DNA of 64,000 nucleotides from an uncultured Muribaculaceae bacterium (GTDB lineage Bacteria; Bacteroidota; Bacteroidia; Bacteroidales; Muribaculaceae): contig CAJUBL010000006.1 in assembly GCA_910584665.1 (NCBI GenBank), forward strand, positions 1 to 64,000, in the 5' to 3' direction. Made by a program: the position numbers and the translations under genes. Positions 15,257-24,065 of this stretch are shown piece by piece. The notes under the pieces are model-generated. The model saw nothing but the letters and a program-made list of their open reading frames with translations. It was not told where the DNA came from and searched no databases. Position 1 is the stretch's first letter, and each line of letters starts with the position of its first letter.

Positions 15257-17808
15257 TCCTCGGTACGGATGCTTGCTTTGATGGAAAGTGCTGTTGCAAC
15301 GGTTATCCATAGGAATATGAGCAGAATGGCAATAGTGGCGATCGTGCCGGTGACATGAAGCGACCTGGGGTCGAATGTCATGGTGAGGGTTCCTTCTCCT
15401 GCCGGCAGTTTTATGGCGCGAAGCAGGTAGTTGACGCGTCCTATGGGCAGTTCGGTGCCGTCGTCAAGCCTTGCTTCCCATCCCCATGGAAAGTATATTT
15501 CGGAGAATACAGCCAGGGCGCCGTTGTCAGTCTTGAATCTGTAGGTGAGAGAATTAGGCTGGTAATCGGTCAGCGAGATAGTGTCCCCCGGAGCGTGAGC
15601 GGGTGCTCTCAGTATGTCGGCGAACTGGCGCTCGGTCACAGCCTGTGCCGAGGGATCAAGTGTCTCAAGGGCGGCCATCTCGGCATCGGCACCGTCCACA
15701 ACCGTCAGGGAGTCAACGATCCATGCGTTGCCGAGAGCTTCAGGGTTGGGTATGACTTTCCCCTGAGGATCAATGATATACTTGCCGTTGAGCATATTGA
15801 TGACGTTGATATTGGATTCGCTGAAATCGCCTGATGCGGCCGGAAGCAGGTGTCGTTCTATCATGTCCTGATAGCGTGTGAGTTTGGCGGCATGGTAACC
15901 TCCGAGCGACTTGTGGTAATAGCTGGGATCGGCCGACTGGAACAATCCTCCCATGGGCATGACGCGGTAATATCCCTGATCTTCGAGTATTATGCGGTCG
16001 GCCTGTGTCATGGGTATGCGGGCCGTGGCAGGAGCCGGCTGTGTGAAACTGTTGTGGTCGACATATCGCTTGTCGATACTGTAAAGATCTATTAGCACAA
16101 GACCGCCTATGACGATGGCACCGAGCTGCTCGCGCCTCATGTTCAGTGTTGTCATTATTGTGCATCCGGCCAGCAGTACCAGCAGCAGACTGCGTCCGGA
16201 GTCGGCGCTGACCATTGAGTGTCGCAGTTCGGTCACTACGGTGGCTATGCGCGGGTTGGCTATCGAGTATGCGCTGACGATATCGGCACTGTAGCCCTGC
16301 TGTTGCAGACTCTCCCCGATCATCATGGCTATCTGGCGGTCACCTTCGCTTATGGCCGATCCGTAGACTCCCGGGAATATCCATCCGAGCATACACAGGA
16401 AAGCTACACTGCCGAATGTCCATGCTGTTGCCAGCATGTAACGCCGGCGCTCCCTGTCACGTGCTGTGAGTACCTGCTGTAAGGCCATGATGCCGAGCAC
16501 GGGCATTGCGAACTGAGCTATGACGAGTATTGATTCCGGTGTACGGAACTTGTTGTACATCGGGACCAGATCAATGAACAGGTCGGTGAGAGACATGAAG
16601 TTACGACCCCATGCGAGTCCTATGGACAGCAGTGTGGCTGTCAGTAGTGCCCACTTCAGTGGGCCTCTGACTACCACTGTACCAAGCACAAAAAGGGCGA
16701 ATATGACGGCTCCGACATAGACCGGACCGTTGGTGCCTTCAGGTTCACCGAAATATTGTGACACAAACTGCTGTATGTATTGTTGTTCCGGAGCCTGCAG
16801 TCCGCTGTCACGCAACACTTTGTCAGCTCCGTCGATATCGCTGATGTTCATGGGCTGCATCTGGCCTCCTACAGGTTTGGCCGAGGCTCCTCCCTTGATG
16901 TTGGGGATTAACAGGGAGAACGTCTCGCTGCGGCCATAGCTGTACTGTGTGATGTAGTCGCGGTCAAGGCCGTCTGAATCATTACTGTCCGTGCCGGCTG
17001 TGGTGAGTTCGGAGTGACCGCCGCGTATGGTCTGGGCGGTGTATCTGTATGTGTTGTAAAGGCTGGGCGAATTGGCGGCGACGGCGAGCGTTGCGGCTGC
17101 TGCCAGCGTGACACTGCTTTTTATCCATGCGGACGTTTTTCTGTCTCTGACGGCTTTTGCAAGATAGGCTGTGGCGAGTATGATTATCAGAAAACCGAAG
17201 TAGTAGGTCATCTGTATATGGTTGGCGGCTATCTGCATCATCAGTGCCAGTGCCGTTATAGCGCCTCCGGCGGAATAACGGCCGCGATAGGCCAGGATGA
17301 TGCCGGCAATTGTTGGGGGCACATAGGTGAGCGTCAGGAATTTCCATATGTGTCCTGCTCCTATTATGATGATGAAATAGCTTGAGAATCCCCAGGCTAC
17401 AGCGCCTATGAGCGCATAGTACCATCGGCGGCGCAGTACGATCAGCAGCCAGTACATACCCATCATCATCATCATTACGAGTCCCGATGTGGTGGGGAGA
17501 CCCAGTGAGTATACTTTGCCTATCCATTCGAACATCGAGTTGCTGGGATAGCTCGGTGTTATCTGGAATGTAGGCATTCCGCCGAAGAGTGAGTTTGTCC
17601 AGCGTGTGGTCTCACCTGTGGCCTCTCTGAAGGCGCGTGCCTCCTCGCCGTTGGCGATACCCTGCTGTACGTCGTGCTGTTGCAGCGTGTTGCCGTCCAT
17701 CGAGTCCGGATAAAAAAACGCGAGCGCGATGACGGCCATCATGGCTATGGATACTATTGAGCCCCATATCTGGGGCTCGTTCAATATGCGTCGTATGTCA
17801 AGTTTCAT
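15253..17808 (-). CDS. YfhO family membrane protein
   Basis: This 851-aa polytopic membrane protein belongs to the YfhO family, GT-C-like proteins thought to glycosylate cell-wall polymers or lipids. The first helix (IWGSIVSIAMMAVIALAFFY, about 14-33) is followed by about a dozen more helices up to residue 540. The periplasmic tail contains GYYRVMPMGGLFQSADPSYY (about 617-636) and ends with a beta-rich domain and one final helix (ATIAILLIFLWITVATAL, about 825-842). The early loop with GETTRWTNSLFGGMPTFQ (about 65-82) is the family's conserved extracytoplasmic active-site-like segment. It is coupled to the methyltransferase-like gene and follows the Lrp regulator by 27 nt. Confidence 0.88.
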   Translation of the reverse strand: MKLDIRRILNEPQIWGSIVSIAMMAVIALAFFYPDSMDGNTLQQHDVQQGIANGEEARAFREATGETTRWTNSLFGGMPTFQITPSYPSNSMFEWIGKVYSLGLPTTSGLVMMMMMGMYWLLIVLRRRWYYALIGAVAWGFSSYFIIIIGAGHIWKFLTLTYVPPTIAGIILAYRGRYSAGGAITALALMMQIAANHIQMTYYFGFLIIILATAYLAKAVRDRKTSAWIKSSVTLAAAATLAVAANSPSLYNTYRYTAQTIRGGHSELTTAGTDSNDSDGLDRDYITQYSYGRSETFSLLIPNIKGGASAKPVGGQMQPMNISDIDGADKVLRDSGLQAPEQQYIQQFVSQYFGEPEGTNGPVYVGAVIFALFVLGTVVVRGPLKWALLTATLLSIGLAWGRNFMSLTDLFIDLVPMYNKFRTPESILVIAQFAMPVLGIMALQQVLTARDRERRRYMLATAWTFGSVAFLCMLGWIFPGVYGSAISEGDRQIAMMIGESLQQQGYSADIVSAYSIANPRIATVVTELRHSMVSADSGRSLLLVLLAGCTIMTTLNMRREQLGAIVIGGLVLIDLYSIDKRYVDHNSFTQPAPATARIPMTQADRIILEDQGYYRVMPMGGLFQSADPSYYHKSLGGYHAAKLTRYQDMIERHLLPAASGDFSESNINVINMLNGKYIIDPQGKVIPNPEALGNAWIVDSLTVVDGADAEMAALETLDPSAQAVTERQFADILRAPAHAPGDTISLTDYQPNSLTYRFKTDNGALAVFSEIYFPWGWEARLDDGTELPIGRVNYLLRAIKLPAGEGTLTMTFDPRSLHVTGTIATIAILLIFLWITVATALSIKASIRTEE

Positions 17809-17835
17809 GGTTACCTGTGGCTTGTGTCAGTATTT

Positions 17836-18300
17836 TCAGCCTTTATGTTCAACCGGTATCTGGCGCTGTATGCTGTGATCAAGTGAGATCAGTGTCTCGG
17901 TGGTGGTGACGCCGTTGATCATCTGTATCTTGTCGTGCAGTATCTCCATCAGATGTTCGTTGTCCCGTGCGTATAGTTTGAGCAGCAGGGTGTAGGGACC
18001 GGTGGTGTAGTGACATTCCACAACCTCGGGTATCTTTTCCAGTTCAGGTACCACATCTCGATACATGGCACCGCGCACGAGGTTCACGCCGATGTATGTA
18101 CATGTACGGTATCCGAGTGTCTTGGGGCTTACGTTGTAGCCCGAGCCCGTGATGATGCCTACGTCTATCATGCGCTGGATGCGCTGGTGGACGGCGGCAC
18201 GCGATACACCACACACCAGCGCTACATCCTTGGAGGGGATGCGGGCGTTACGTATTATGATGTCAAGTATCTGGCGGTCAAGATTGTCTATTTTTTCCAT
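17836..18300 (-). CDS. Lrp/AsnC family transcriptional regulator
   Basis: A 154-aa one-component regulator. The N-terminal winged helix-turn-helix starts LDRQILDIIIRNARIPSKDV (about 7-26) and continues AAVHQRIQRMIDVGIITGSG (about 35-54). The C-terminal RAM ligand-binding domain includes YIGVNLVRGAMYRDVVPEL, VVECHYTTGPYTLLLKLYA and MINGVTTTETLISLDHSI. Members sense amino acids and act as octamers. It is first in the minus-strand run leading into YfhO, so it may simply be co-transcribed with it. Its true targets cannot be read here. Confidence 0.92.
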   Translation of the reverse strand: MEKIDNLDRQILDIIIRNARIPSKDVALVCGVSRAAVHQRIQRMIDVGIITGSGYNVSPKTLGYRTCTYIGVNLVRGAMYRDVVPELEKIPEVVECHYTTGPYTLLLKLYARDNEHLMEILHDKIQMINGVTTTETLISLDHSIQRQIPVEHKG

Positions 18301-18331
18301 TTTGTAAAGTTTGTGATGTTATTAGGTTTCG

Positions 18332-18339
18332 CAAAAATA
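18332..18339 (-). promoter_or_regulatory. -7 box for the Lrp/AsnC gene
   Basis: Minus-strand TATTTTTG ends 31 bases before the ATG at 18300 and gives a short leader. Confidence 0.5.
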
Positions 18340-18386
18340 AGCATTCGTTTTTAAAATTTAAAGCAAATTGCTATAAAAAGTGCAAA

Positions 18387-18420
18387 AAAAGCCCTGTCAC
18401 ATACTTGTAACAGGGCTTTT
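18387..18420 (-). terminator. Terminator after the FKBP gene cluster
   Basis: AAAAGCCCTGT (18387-18397) pairs with ACAGGGCTTTT (18410-18420). On the minus strand the stem is followed by TTTTTTT, a classic intrinsic terminator located 26 bases past the stop of the last FKBP gene. Confidence 0.9.
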
Positions 18421-18445
18421 GCTATGTATTTTATTGCAAAAATGC

Positions 18446-19351
18446 TTACTTTACGATATCCACGATTTCGATATCGAATACCAGTGTCTCGTTGCGGCCG
18501 ATGGTGCTGCCCTGGCCCTGTACGCCGTAACCCAGATTGCCTGGAATGACGATGGTAGCTTTGCCTCCCTTGGCAAGCAGCTGGAGACCTTCGGTGAAGC
18601 CGGGGATGAAACGGCTTGCATACGAAGTCATGGGTTCTTCGCGGGTCTGGTCGAAGACGGTGCCGTCGGTATGCATGCCTTTGTAACGCAGTTTGATACG
18701 GTCGTTGCTCTTAACGAGATCACCGGTTCCGGGCTCTTCGATCTTATATACGAGACCGCTCTCGGCGCGGGTATAGCCGGCATTGTTTACGAGGCTGTCG
18801 GCGTAGGCTGCGCCTTTAGCTTTGTTCTCGACCGACTCCTCGCTGTTCTCCATGATGGCATTCTCTTTGTCCTGGGCATACTGCTGGGCACGGCTCATCA
18901 GCTGCTGGAAAGCCATCTGGTAGGTGTAGCTGTCACCGATCGAGTCGGCGTTGAAGGTTTTCTCCAGAGCGGCTGTCATCTTGTCGGCATTGACAGGAAT
19001 TCTGAACTGGGCCGGCATACCCTTGGCTGCACCCCATATCTGCATACCTGCCTGTACACCCATGATATAGGACATGTCGGCGGTATCACGGCTGGCTACA
19101 GCCTTTAGTCCGCGTATGAAATCGGCTTTGCTGAACGAGGCTTTCTGCTCTTCGCTCATTTCTGCAATCTGGCGATCCATTGTCGACCGGAAGTTGGCGC
19201 CTAAGAACTCTCCGTAAGCATTTGAGATCGAGTCTCCGAGGGCTATTTCCTCGGCAGTTGCTGTGCCGGAGGCTGTCTGTGCCTTGTCACCGCATGCGGT
19301 GAAAGCTACCGTTGCGGTAGCCGCACATAGTGAAAGAATAATTTTTTTCAT
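18446..19351 (-). CDS. FkpA-like FKBP-type peptidyl-prolyl isomerase lipoprotein
   Basis: This 301-aa protein should catalyse proline cis/trans isomerisation during folding in the periplasm. A signal peptide ends in the lipobox FTAC with the lipidated Cys at residue 20. The N-terminal helical dimerisation domain (about 35-185) includes SYIMGVQAGMQIWG; the C-terminal FKBP domain (about 205-301) has DRIKLRYKGMHTDGTVFDQT, FIPGFTEGLQLLAKGGKATI and PGNLGYGVQGQGSTIGRNETL, with the FKBP aromatic pocket residues in place. It is the last of three FKBP genes in a row on this strand, with a 65-nt gap to the second. Confidence 0.93.
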   Translation of the reverse strand: MKKIILSLCAATATVAFTACGDKAQTASGTATAEEIALGDSISNAYGEFLGANFRSTMDRQIAEMSEEQKASFSKADFIRGLKAVASRDTADMSYIMGVQAGMQIWGAAKGMPAQFRIPVNADKMTAALEKTFNADSIGDSYTYQMAFQQLMSRAQQYAQDKENAIMENSEESVENKAKGAAYADSLVNNAGYTRAESGLVYKIEEPGTGDLVKSNDRIKLRYKGMHTDGTVFDQTREEPMTSYASRFIPGFTEGLQLLAKGGKATIVIPGNLGYGVQGQGSTIGRNETLVFDIEIVDIVK

Positions 19352-19416
19352 AAAACGTTTTATTTAAAAATTGTTGTACAGTATCATGTCGTATAAGGTA
19401 CGTGTATTGCGTGATG

Positions 19417-20250
19417 TCATCGTCTTATGACTTCGTGTAGTGTGATCGTGAAGTCAAGGGCGGCGTTGCCTGGAATCACTCCGGCGGTTCCGCGCTTGCC
19501 GTATCCCAGATCGGCAGGGATGATGATGCGGTAGGTCCCGCCAGGTTTCATCATGAGCAGACCCTGGGTGAAACCGGGTACGAGTCCTGACACCGGAAAG
19601 ATTACATCGCTCTCCGATTCGTCGAATATCTCACCGTTATACAGCCTGCCGGTATAGGTTACTCTCACCGAGTCATCAAGTGTCGGACCTGTGCCTTCTC
19701 CCTCGGTTATGATCTGGAACAATAGTCCCTGAGGTGTTCTCACGATACCCTCGCGCGACGCCTCTCGTTCAAGAAATGTCTGCTGGGACTCGACGCTCAG
19801 TGTGTCGGCAGTTAGCTGTTTTTCATACTGGCGGCTCATGTAGTCGCTGAGATAGCGGTCGGCGCTCGATGGGGTGAATCCTGTCTCACCGCCTTCCAGA
19901 GCTACGGTCAGCGCCTTGATGAATGTGTCCCGGTCGATGGGAAAACCGAGTTCCCGCATCTGACCCAGACGTTCGGCAACGGTCATGCCCTGCAGTATTC
20001 CCTGATAGTAGGGTTCGCGGTCGGCGCTTACGCTGAAAGCATCGTTGATACCTTTGATGAACTGTCCGGTGGAGTTGCTGTCTGCGGCATACCGCTCCTT
20101 GAGTATGGGCGACATGTGGCTGCTCCACACTGTGGCCAGTGCGGCTGAAACAGTATCGGCCGCGAGACTGTCACCTGGTGCTGATGCAGACCGGCCCCAG
20201 ACCGCAAGTGCGGCCACTGCCATAAGCGGAACGATCAATATGCGTTTCAT
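19417..20250 (-). CDS. FKBP-type peptidyl-prolyl isomerase, exported
   Basis: The 277-aa product has an N-terminal signal peptide (MKRILIVPLMAVAALAVWG) with no lipobox Cys, so it is probably soluble in the periplasm. The N-terminal helical domain (about 35-160) shares the layout of FkpA/Mip-like proteins. The FKBP domain (about 180-277) contains DSVRVTYTGRLYNGEIFDES, VPGFTQGLLMMKPGGTYRII and PADLGYGKRGTAGVIPGNAA. It lies 17 nt after the third FKBP gene's stop and is presumably co-transcribed. Relative to its neighbours it may handle a different set of envelope clients; this is inference. Confidence 0.92.
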   Translation of the reverse strand: MKRILIVPLMAVAALAVWGRSASAPGDSLAADTVSAALATVWSSHMSPILKERYAADSNSTGQFIKGINDAFSVSADREPYYQGILQGMTVAERLGQMRELGFPIDRDTFIKALTVALEGGETGFTPSSADRYLSDYMSRQYEKQLTADTLSVESQQTFLEREASREGIVRTPQGLLFQIITEGEGTGPTLDDSVRVTYTGRLYNGEIFDESESDVIFPVSGLVPGFTQGLLMMKPGGTYRIIIPADLGYGKRGTAGVIPGNAALDFTITLHEVIRR

Positions 20251-20267
20251 TATTGAGGAACAGGCCG

Positions 20268-20894
20268 TTATTTTCCTATGACCTTAAGAAGCTCCACATC
20301 AAATATCAGAGTCGAGTTGGGTCCGATGATGCTGCCGGCCCCCTGAGGGCCGTAGGCCAGCTGTGAGGGTATGAACAGCCGCCATTTTGAACCGGTTTTC
20401 ATGAGCTGGAGCGCTTCTACCCATCCCGGAATGACCTGAGTGACACCGAACGTGGCGGGTACACCGCGCTCTACGCTTGAGTCGAACACTGTGCCGTCTA
20501 TGAGTTTGCCGGTATAGTGGACCTCTACCTGATCGGCGGCAGTAGGGACAGGACCCTCACCCTCATTCAGTACTTCATACTGCAGACCGCTGTCGGTGGT
20601 CTTTACCTCAGGGCGTTTGCCGTTTTCGCTCAGGAATGCCTGGCCGGCCTGTAGATTGGCTTCGCCTGCCTTGCGGGATGCCTCCTGCTGCCTGGCCTCC
20701 ATTTCTCCGAAGTATTTCTGAATGACAGCCTTGGCTTCGTCGTAGCTCATTCTGGGAGTGACGCCGTCATATACCGCGGCTACACCGTCGGCGAAATCCT
20801 TTACATTAATCGATTGAATGCCCGAGGCTTTGAAGTTATTACCCATGCTCAGTCCGAGAGCATAGCTGATCTGGTCAAGTTTATTATTTTCCAT
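20268..20894 (-). CDS. FKBP-type peptidyl-prolyl isomerase without signal peptide
   Basis: A 208-aa FKBP whose N-terminus (MENNKLDQISYALGLSMGNN) lacks any signal peptide, so it should act in the cytosol although its two-domain layout is that of periplasmic FkpA/FklB proteins. The N-terminal dimerisation domain spans about 1-80; the FKBP domain (about 105-208) carries DQVEVHYTGKLIDGTVFDSS, IPGWVEALQLMKTGSKWRLF and PSQLAYGPQGAGSIIGPNST. The layout matches E. coli FklB (206 aa). It is the first gene in the run of three and has its own -7 box upstream. Confidence 0.92.
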   Translation of the reverse strand: MENNKLDQISYALGLSMGNNFKASGIQSINVKDFADGVAAVYDGVTPRMSYDEAKAVIQKYFGEMEARQQEASRKAGEANLQAGQAFLSENGKRPEVKTTDSGLQYEVLNEGEGPVPTAADQVEVHYTGKLIDGTVFDSSVERGVPATFGVTQVIPGWVEALQLMKTGSKWRLFIPSQLAYGPQGAGSIIGPNSTLIFDVELLKVIGK

Positions 20895-20934
20895 ATTGTC
20901 AGGTTTTTACTGTTGTAACAACAATACAACTGCG

Positions 20935-20942
20935 CAAAGGTA
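20935..20942 (-). promoter_or_regulatory. -7 box for the FKBP cluster
   Basis: Minus-strand TACCTTTG lies 40 bases upstream of the first FKBP start codon at 20894. No comparable box was found in the 65-nt gap before the third gene, which supports a single transcript ending at the terminator near 18400. Confidence 0.6.
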
Positions 20943-21028
20943 GGTTAAAAAATGCTCTGAGCATCTTATAATTTTAATAAAAAATATTAAAAGCATTTTT
21001 TAGCCGTGATGTCATGGTGAATCAGTGA

Positions 21029-21073
21029 CAGTGTCCCGCTTTCATCTGCCGGAGCGATGAAAGCGGGACACTG
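21029..21073 (-). terminator. Perfect 17-bp hairpin after the AraC-family gene
   Basis: CAGTGTCCCGCTTTCAT (21029-21045) pairs perfectly with 21057-21073 around an 11-nt loop. It begins 26 bases past the AraC-family stop codon. No U-run follows on the minus strand, so it may be a Rho-assisted stop, an mRNA 3'-end stabiliser or a protein-binding site. Confidence 0.6.
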
Positions 21074-21098
21074 CGGAATATGTTTTGCCGGAGGCTGT

Positions 21099-22046
21099 TC
21101 AGTTGGAGCGGAAAGCTGTGGGTGACAGTCCGGTGATATGTTTGAAGTATTTGCCGAAGGCCGACTGGTTGGGAAAGTTCAGTTTATAGGCTACCTGTTG
21201 AATTGTATATCCCGAAAAACGTAACATGTTCTTGGCCTCGTTGATGACAAACTGGTCTATGATCGTGGCGGCCGTGCGGCCGGTGACTTCCCGCACCAGC
21301 AGCGACAGGTATTTGGGCGAGATGCACAGCTGGCCGGCATAGAAAGCTACCGTGCGTTCCTGACGGTAGTGCTGTTGCAGCAGGCTGAGGAAATCATGGA
21401 CATAGTTGACCTTGCGGGAGCGCGTAAGACGTTGTTCGTCGTCAGGCATCATTGTCTTCAGTATCTGTCGCTTTTCGGTGGCGTAGGCCAGCTGGTACAT
21501 CAGCGCCACCACTATGTTGCGGCCTATACTGCTGGTAATGAGCGACAGCTGTTGCTTTGTGTCGTTATTGTTTACGGCACACAGATGCAGCAGATTAAAG
21601 TAGCTCTGGAGAAGCTGCTGCTCGTCGGGGTCAAGCCTGAGCACGGGATCGGCATCAAAGAGCAGGCGCGGATTGATGATATTGACGTCGAAGTTGATAC
21701 TGCTGATAAGTTCGTGCGACAGAAACAATGCATATATCTCGACCGTCTCGTTGTTGGTGAGGCTTGACGATATTATATCGTTGGGTCCTAATACAACCAG
21801 AGATCTGGGCTCCATTATATGGCAGTTGGAGCTTGATGTGATGTTTATACATCCTCTGACCACAACTATTATCGACATCCCCTCGAATCTTACCGGTTCA
21901 ATGGCTTGTCTCGACACTATACCGTCAAATATCATGTGTGAGAAAATATAATCCTGTCCGGCATGACTGAATGACTCCGATATGTGGCTTATGTTGCTGA
22001 TATCGTTAAGATTTAGTTTTTTTTCCATTTCTTGTTCGCTGCTCAT
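21099..22046 (-). CDS. AraC-family transcriptional regulator of the divergent exporter
   Basis: A 315-aa regulator with an N-terminal cupin-like sensor domain (about 20-160; EGMSIIVVVRGCINI, ILVVLGP-like stretch) and a C-terminal double helix-turn-helix (about 210-315). The latter has AGQLCISPKYLSLLVREVTG as the first recognition helix region, then IQQVAYKLNFPNQSAFGKYF and ITGLSPTAFR, the usual AraC signature end. ATG 22046 is chosen; a GTG at 22088 in frame would add 14 polar residues. It is divergent from the TolC/HlyD/permease operon and is its likely regulator; such AraC-exporter pairs are common in Bacteroides relatives. Confidence 0.9.
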   Translation of the reverse strand: MSSEQEMEKKLNLNDISNISHISESFSHAGQDYIFSHMIFDGIVSRQAIEPVRFEGMSIIVVVRGCINITSSSNCHIMEPRSLVVLGPNDIISSSLTNNETVEIYALFLSHELISSINFDVNIINPRLLFDADPVLRLDPDEQQLLQSYFNLLHLCAVNNNDTKQQLSLITSSIGRNIVVALMYQLAYATEKRQILKTMMPDDEQRLTRSRKVNYVHDFLSLLQQHYRQERTVAFYAGQLCISPKYLSLLVREVTGRTAATIIDQFVINEAKNMLRFSGYTIQQVAYKLNFPNQSAFGKYFKHITGLSPTAFRSN

Positions 22047-22569
22047 GGATTGAGTTTGTTCACTTGAAGTATTTTGCTTTGTTTTCACCTCCCGGTCGCA
22101 TAGTACTCCTAATGCTCAGGACCCCGATACCGCGGCGTGGCCTTGTCTGTGCTTTAAAACTGGTTTTATCTTCGTTCTCTCTTGCCCCGGTTTCAGGCGG
22201 CGGCGGGCGGTGGGGCCCGTCATCTCAGGGTTGTCGGGGCGGCTTGTCTGCTGTGGTCTGGTGCACTCCTGACCGGGATGCTGATTTATTTATGTAGCGC
22301 AAATATAGTGTGAAAGTTTGGGTTATTGTGCAACCTCATTCAAAAAAAATGTAAATTTTTCAAGAGTGTTCAAATAACACCCATATGATTGGAGATTTTT
22401 AGAATTATATACATCAACTTTTCAATTTTAATTGTTGTTATGATTATTACAATAGTCACAGGAAATCTCCGGATTGTCCAATAATCTTTGGAATTTTCAG
22501 GCAGGTTTGTATCTTTGCATCTGTAATTGAATTTCTGATAGTTTCAACTTCATTAACCTTCATATAGCC
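22047..22569. other. Divergent regulatory region between AraC gene and exporter operon
   Basis: This 523-bp spacer carries a minus-strand -7 box TATATTTG (22300-22307) that would give the regulator a leader of about 250 nt, and a plus-strand TATCTTTG (22510-22517) preceded by TTTG at 22487-22490 for the tolC-like gene. The GC-rich stretch 22180-22260 inside the regulator's leader is unlike the flanking AT-rich DNA. I see no clear gene or tandem operator repeats. Confidence 0.5.
22510..22517 (+). promoter_or_regulatory. -7 box for the exporter operon
   Basis: TATCTTTG lies 52 bases upstream of the tolC-like ATG; a TTTG near 22489 sits at a suitable -33 distance. It is the only strong match between the divergent regulator and the operon. 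Confidence 0.65.
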
Positions 22570-24021
22570 ATGAGTTCAGGATTTAGTCTTTTCGCCGCCG
22601 TCTTGATGATGGGTTCGGCTATGACGGTGTCGGCCGAGGTATTCTCGCTCGACTCATGCCGGTCGATGGCTCTGTCCCACAATAAGGAACTGCTTATGCA
22701 GCAGGAGCGTGTCAGGGCTGCCGGATACACGCGGCGAGAGGCTTTTGCCGCTTATCTTCCTGCATTTGACTTTGCGGGCGGGTACATGTATAATCAGAAG
22801 AAGATCTCTATCTTCGATTCCGACCAGCTTCTTCCGACCAAATCTTTCAATCCGGCTACCGGTTCGTATGATTTCAATCTGGTTATTGATCCTGCAACGC
22901 ATATGCCGGTCAAGGGACCCGACGGCCAGTATGTGCCTTCTACGGTGGCTCTCATTCCCAAGGAGGCGATGACCTATGATATACACAACGTGGTGTTCGG
23001 TGCCGTCACTCTTACTCAGCCCATATACATGGGTGGAAAGATCGTGGCAATGAACAGAATGGCCGGATATGCCGAGGAACTGGCCAGGGACCTCCATGCG
23101 GCGGCGCGTCAGGATGTGGTCTATGCCGTTGATGCCGCCTACTGGCAGGTCGTGTCTCTCTCGGCTAAGCATGCTCTCGCTACAAGTTATGTGGCTCTTC
23201 TCGATACGCTTGACCGCAATGTGCAGTTTATGCTTGACGAGGGAGTGGCGACGCGTAGCGACAAGCTCACGGTAGATGTAAAACTGAACGAGGCGCAGAT
23301 TGATCTCACAAAGGTCGAGAACGGACTGGTCCTCTCCCGTATGCTTCTGGCCCAGCTATGTGGCATGCCTGTGGATTCGGATATGCATGTGTACGACGAG
23401 TCCATGGAACAGATTGATACTTCGGCCGAGATTGCAACATCCTACGACATGCAGCGTGTCTATGATGCCCGTCATGATGTGCATGCACTGGAGATGGCCG
23501 TCAGTATCGCCGGTCAGCAGAGCCGTGTGGCGATGTCTTCGATGTTGCCCAACGTGGCGCTCATAGGGACATACTCATTTAGTAACCCGAATATGTTTGA
23601 CGGCTTCAGTAAGCGTTTCGACGGTGCTTTCTCGGTTGGGGTGGCTGTGAAGATCCCGCTGTGGCACTGGGGAGGTAATTATAACAAGTACCGTGCGGCC
23701 AAGGCCGAGCAGAATGTGGCCAGGCTGCGTCTCGACGATGCCAGAGAGAAGATAACGCTGCAGGTGTCGCAGGCTGCCTTCAAGGCTCAGGAGGCAATGA
23801 AGACGTATCTTATGACCATAACCAACGAGACCAAGGCCAACGAGAATCTCAGCAACGCACGCATAGGATTCAGCGAGGGAGTGCTTACTACCGACAATAT
23901 ACTCGAGGCACAGACTGCCTGGCTCAAGGCTCACAGCGAGAAGATCGACGCCATGATCGAGGTTCAGCTGTGTGATACATACCTCAACAAGGTCCTCGGA
24001 ACAATGAGGATTGAAGACTGA
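22570..24021 (+). CDS. TolC-like outer-membrane efflux protein
   Basis: The 483-aa protein should form the trimeric outer-membrane channel of a tripartite exporter. A signal peptide ends near residue 22 (MTVSA-EV). Two OEP repeats follow: the first has LDSCRSMALSHNKELLMQQERVR-type helices (quoted in part) from about 27, the second begins near 270 with MQRVYDARHDVHALEMAVS, and each contains long amphipathic helices rich in Ala and Glu. The GVLTTDNILEAQTAWLKAHS motif near 440 is typical of the second repeat's end. It heads the four-gene operon controlled, presumably, by the divergent AraC regulator. Confidence 0.93.
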   Translation: MSSGFSLFAAVLMMGSAMTVSAEVFSLDSCRSMALSHNKELLMQQERVRAAGYTRREAFAAYLPAFDFAGGYMYNQKKISIFDSDQLLPTKSFNPATGSYDFNLVIDPATHMPVKGPDGQYVPSTVALIPKEAMTYDIHNVVFGAVTLTQPIYMGGKIVAMNRMAGYAEELARDLHAAARQDVVYAVDAAYWQVVSLSAKHALATSYVALLDTLDRNVQFMLDEGVATRSDKLTVDVKLNEAQIDLTKVENGLVLSRMLLAQLCGMPVDSDMHVYDESMEQIDTSAEIATSYDMQRVYDARHDVHALEMAVSIAGQQSRVAMSSMLPNVALIGTYSFSNPNMFDGFSKRFDGAFSVGVAVKIPLWHWGGNYNKYRAAKAEQNVARLRLDDAREKITLQVSQAAFKAQEAMKTYLMTITNETKANENLSNARIGFSEGVLTTDNILEAQTAWLKAHSEKIDAMIEVQLCDTYLNKVLGTMRIED

Positions 24022-24065
24022 AAATTAAAATTAATGACTATTTCCTAACTGTTATTTTTCCCGTT

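Noticed and set aside
22064..22297. A 77-codon plus-strand frame upstream of tolC
   Set aside because: It lies in the GC-rich leader of the AraC gene, has no promoter on that strand and its composition (many Gly, Arg, Trp) is typical of non-coding frames.
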